Source of the DNA: an uncultured Planctomycetaceae bacterium
Lineage (GTDB): Bacteria; Planctomycetota; Planctomycetia; Planctomycetales; Planctomycetaceae
DNA: 64,000 bases
Direction of reading: 5' to 3'
Assembly (NCBI GenBank): GCA_937916515.1
Contig: CALFSX010000278.1
Coordinates: 1-64,000, forward strand
Positions within the stretch are counted from its first letter, which is position 1. The number at the start of each line of letters is the position of its first letter. A program made the position numbers and the translations under genes. The notes under the pieces were generated by a model that worked only from the letters and a program-made list of their open reading frames with translations, made no database searches and was not told where the DNA came from. Shown one piece after another: positions 62,219 to 64,000 of this stretch.

Positions 62219-63397
62219 TCACTGAACGCGTTTTCGCACAATGACCTTTTGCGGAATAACGACAGTTTCGGTTTCGACAGAAGCCTCGTGCACAGCCGGG
62301 GCGACTGTTCTTGCGGTTTGATGTTGTGAATGCATCTGCAGACTCATCAGGTCGATAATTGGCATCGGCTCACTATTGGGTGCGGCAGCTGGTGGTGCAG
62401 ACGGTTCGAACAGAGTTCCCTTTAGAGCGTCAACTTCTTGCAGAATGTCCGACATGGGCTCGACGGTTGGCAGAGTCGCTTCATTCATTTCCACGGCCGG
62501 CAACGGCACTGATTCTGGCTGTAAAACTTTTGTTGGTGGCGGTTCGACCAGCTTGCCCTGTGGTGGAACAACCGGGCGACCGTTTGCCGACGGCTGTGTT
62601 TGTCGTGGTTTTGGCATCGGTGCTGCCGCTTCATCGTCGAACGCTGGCGGCGCCGGAAGTGGAGCTGGTGGAGGCACAACGGCATTTTCCTGTGCATCCG
62701 AAAATTCAACAGAAGAACGAGCATTCATCGGCGACGAATCAACAGACATCCGTTCTCCGTGATTCTGACAGCTGCACTGCCCGGAAGAACTGTATGTCGC
62801 TGAGCTGTTGGAAAAATCAACGGCGGAATACACTGATTGCGGAGCCGCACAGGTGCTGCCTTCATACATCTCCAGCGGTGCGGCACAACTCGGTGCGGCA
62901 CATGAAGGTTCAGCAGCACAACTTTCGCACGAACCGCACTGATGGCAATCACCGCAGCTTCCGCACTGGCAACCGTAAGAACGAGAAGACGCTGTTGCCA
63001 AAGAATAGTCTGTCAGGCACTGCGAATATTTTTGAGTGATCGGCCAATCCAATTTAACAGTTGGCGGCGCAACTCCTGGAGACAAACGAGGTATCCGAAT
63101 CTTCTCTTTGAAGATCTGTCGGCGCGACGGCGTCGGCATTGTGGGCAGAGAAGCAGTTCGCTGAATTGACTGCCTGCCTGTGTAAGCGACAGGTTGATAG
63201 GCGACAGGCTTATAGGCAACCTGTTGATAAACCGCCGGAGCATAGGCATTAGGAACGCCAATATTCACTGGCGTGCAGTTCGTTGCAGGATAATTCACGG
63301 CGGCGCAAGGAGAATAACAGCGGGGCGGCGCGAAGCAGCAGCACCCGGATGCAGACAAAAAAGTGATCGCCAGCAGGATCTTGTATGAACCAGGCAT
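62219..63397 (-). CDS. Cys- and Pro-rich lipoprotein
   Basis: 392 aa from the ATG at 63397 (MPGSYKILLAITFLSASGCC), with lipobox SASGC; the track start adds 36 residues without signal. After the lipid Cys follow more Cys (CCCFAPPRCYSPC), a Tyr-rich repeat (QVAYKPVAYQPVAYTG), and near residue 150 a dense Cys cluster (CQCGSCGDCHQCGSCESC, then AAEPSCAAPSCAAP). The C-terminal half is Pro-rich and disordered (VVPPPAPLPAPPAFDDE). The composition suggests a disulfide-crosslinked cell-surface component, relevant to the Cys-rich walls described in planctomycetes, but that is inference. It ends with a basic VIPQKVIVRKRVQ. Confidence 0.75.
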   Translation of the reverse strand: MPGSYKILLAITFLSASGCCCFAPPRCYSPCAAVNYPATNCTPVNIGVPNAYAPAVYQQVAYKPVAYQPVAYTGRQSIQRTASLPTMPTPSRRQIFKEKIRIPRLSPGVAPPTVKLDWPITQKYSQCLTDYSLATASSRSYGCQCGSCGDCHQCGSCESCAAEPSCAAPSCAAPLEMYEGSTCAAPQSVYSAVDFSNSSATYSSSGQCSCQNHGERMSVDSSPMNARSSVEFSDAQENAVVPPPAPLPAPPAFDDEAAAPMPKPRQTQPSANGRPVVPPQGKLVEPPPTKVLQPESVPLPAVEMNEATLPTVEPMSDILQEVDALKGTLFEPSAPPAAAPNSEPMPIIDLMSLQMHSQHQTARTVAPAVHEASVETETVVIPQKVIVRKRVQ

Positions 63398-63562
63398 AAT
63401 CGTTCTTCCGAAGCGGCAGGGCCGCAATACTTCCCGAATTTCCAGCGGCATGGTTGTGAGAGCAGCAGATTGAAATTCGGCCGCTAAACCAGCACTAGCA
63501 TTCATGAATGTCGGTGACTTCTCGCCAGAAAATCTGCGCGTGAAGCTGGACCGTCATTGGAA

Positions 63563-63832
63563 ATGATCGGATGTGAAGATGCGCAAGCTTTAACGATTTT
63601 TCCAATTCTCCCGATTCTGGCGGTTGATTTCGGAACGACCGCCGTCAAACCTTTCAATTCGACTCAAGAATCTGCCGGTGACCGTCTTGAATTCAGCCCA
63701 CCTGAACCAAACAACCACCCGCAAATGCGGCAGGAGCCTGAAACCTGGGATTCACTGAACCAACTCGCCCTGCAGCGGTTTTCCTCAAAAGACACGGTGA
63801 TCTTTCGCTATACGAAAACTCGCACAGGTTGA
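63563..63832 (+). CDS. Uncertain small ORF, about 89 aa
   Basis: From the ATG at 63563 (MIGCEDAQALTIFPILPILA) to the stop before 63833. The composition is acceptable (ILAVDFGTTAVKPFNSTQES) but there is no recognised family and no SD. It is divergent from the Cys-rich lipoprotein. A competing minus-strand frame ends near 63817 (RRLQQPTILNAEEVRARSLY) and runs toward the window edge, so one of the two may be real. Confidence 0.3.
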   Translation: MIGCEDAQALTIFPILPILAVDFGTTAVKPFNSTQESAGDRLEFSPPEPNNHPQMRQEPETWDSLNQLALQRFSSKDTVIFRYTKTRTG

Positions 63833-64000
63833 CTTTCGTACAGCGAACGAGCACGAACTTCCTCCGCATTCAAAATCGTAGGCTGCTGCAAACGCCGCAA
63901 TCCTTGGCGTTGAATTTTAAGCGATAGCCAATTCACAATTGCGACGCCCGCAGAATACGGTCACGCCTTGTGTGATATGAAACACCAAACATGAATCCTC
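63833..64000. other. Right edge of the window
   Basis: 168 bases. A minus-strand frame with a possible GTG start near 63940 would encode about 42 aa ending YESQPVRVFV. Too little to call; nothing else is visible. Confidence 0.25.

Overview
The window looks like a chromosomal segment of a planctomycete (class Planctomycetia, by gene content rather than by any rRNA). Marker families are two DUF1559 proteins, a DUF1552/DUF1592 pair, ASPIC-UnbV/FG-GAP (CRTAC1-like) lipoproteins, a multiheme cytochrome fused to TPRs, a Ser/Thr kinase with the DWG variant of the DFG motif encoded in overlap with an ECF sigma factor, and a BatA/BatB/DUF58/TPR operon. Base composition looks mid-50s %GC by eye. Intergenic spacers are long and carry many structured repeats. 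I saw no tRNA, rRNA, CRISPR array, phage gene or transposase.

Layout. 0-10 kb: a secreted/membrane protein bracketed by two copies of a dispersed repeat (family A), glgC, a membrane DUF1559 variant, a small membrane protein, and a 1255-aa membrane protein. 10-21 kb: DUF1552 and DUF1592-type proteins (probable operon), a DUF1579 secreted protein, a MITE-like element (family B) that contains a second inverted-repeat element (family C), metG, and a membrane-anchored vWA protein. 21-29 kb: murC-murB (overlapping), an FAD disulfide oxidoreductase, trkA, hemB and csrA. 29-36 kb: cstA (divergent from csrA), a second family B copy next to a family A copy, a thioredoxin-fold-like secreted protein, a secreted peroxiredoxin, an HMA-domain lipoprotein and sdaA. 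36-43 kb: a five-gene minus-strand operon DUF58 > BatD-like lipoprotein > BatA > BatB > TPR/Q-rich protein, with 4-nt overlaps; moxR is not next to it. 43-48.5 kb: phosphoesterase, kinase/sigma pair, and a zinc-ribbon/disordered basic protein. 49-61 kb: two adjacent minus-strand operons that may form one functional locus: two paralogous TPR membrane proteins, a small lipoprotein and a DUF1559 pseudopilin, ended by a strong terminator, then CRTAC1-like lipoprotein > 7-heme cytochrome-TPR lipoprotein > TPR-CRTAC1-like lipoprotein. 61-64 kb: small secreted proteins, including a Cys/Pro-rich lipoprotein.

The best candidates for something undescribed are (i) the 49-61 kb surface pseudopilin/cytochrome/beta-propeller locus and (ii) the ecology of structured repeats: family A (ten copies in 64 kb, bipartite, each half ending in a hairpin followed by GTTAG), family B (terminal inverted repeats), family C nested in B, and other palindromes, one of which lies inside the coding start of the BatD-like gene. 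Functions are assigned from motif recognition only; no database search was possible.
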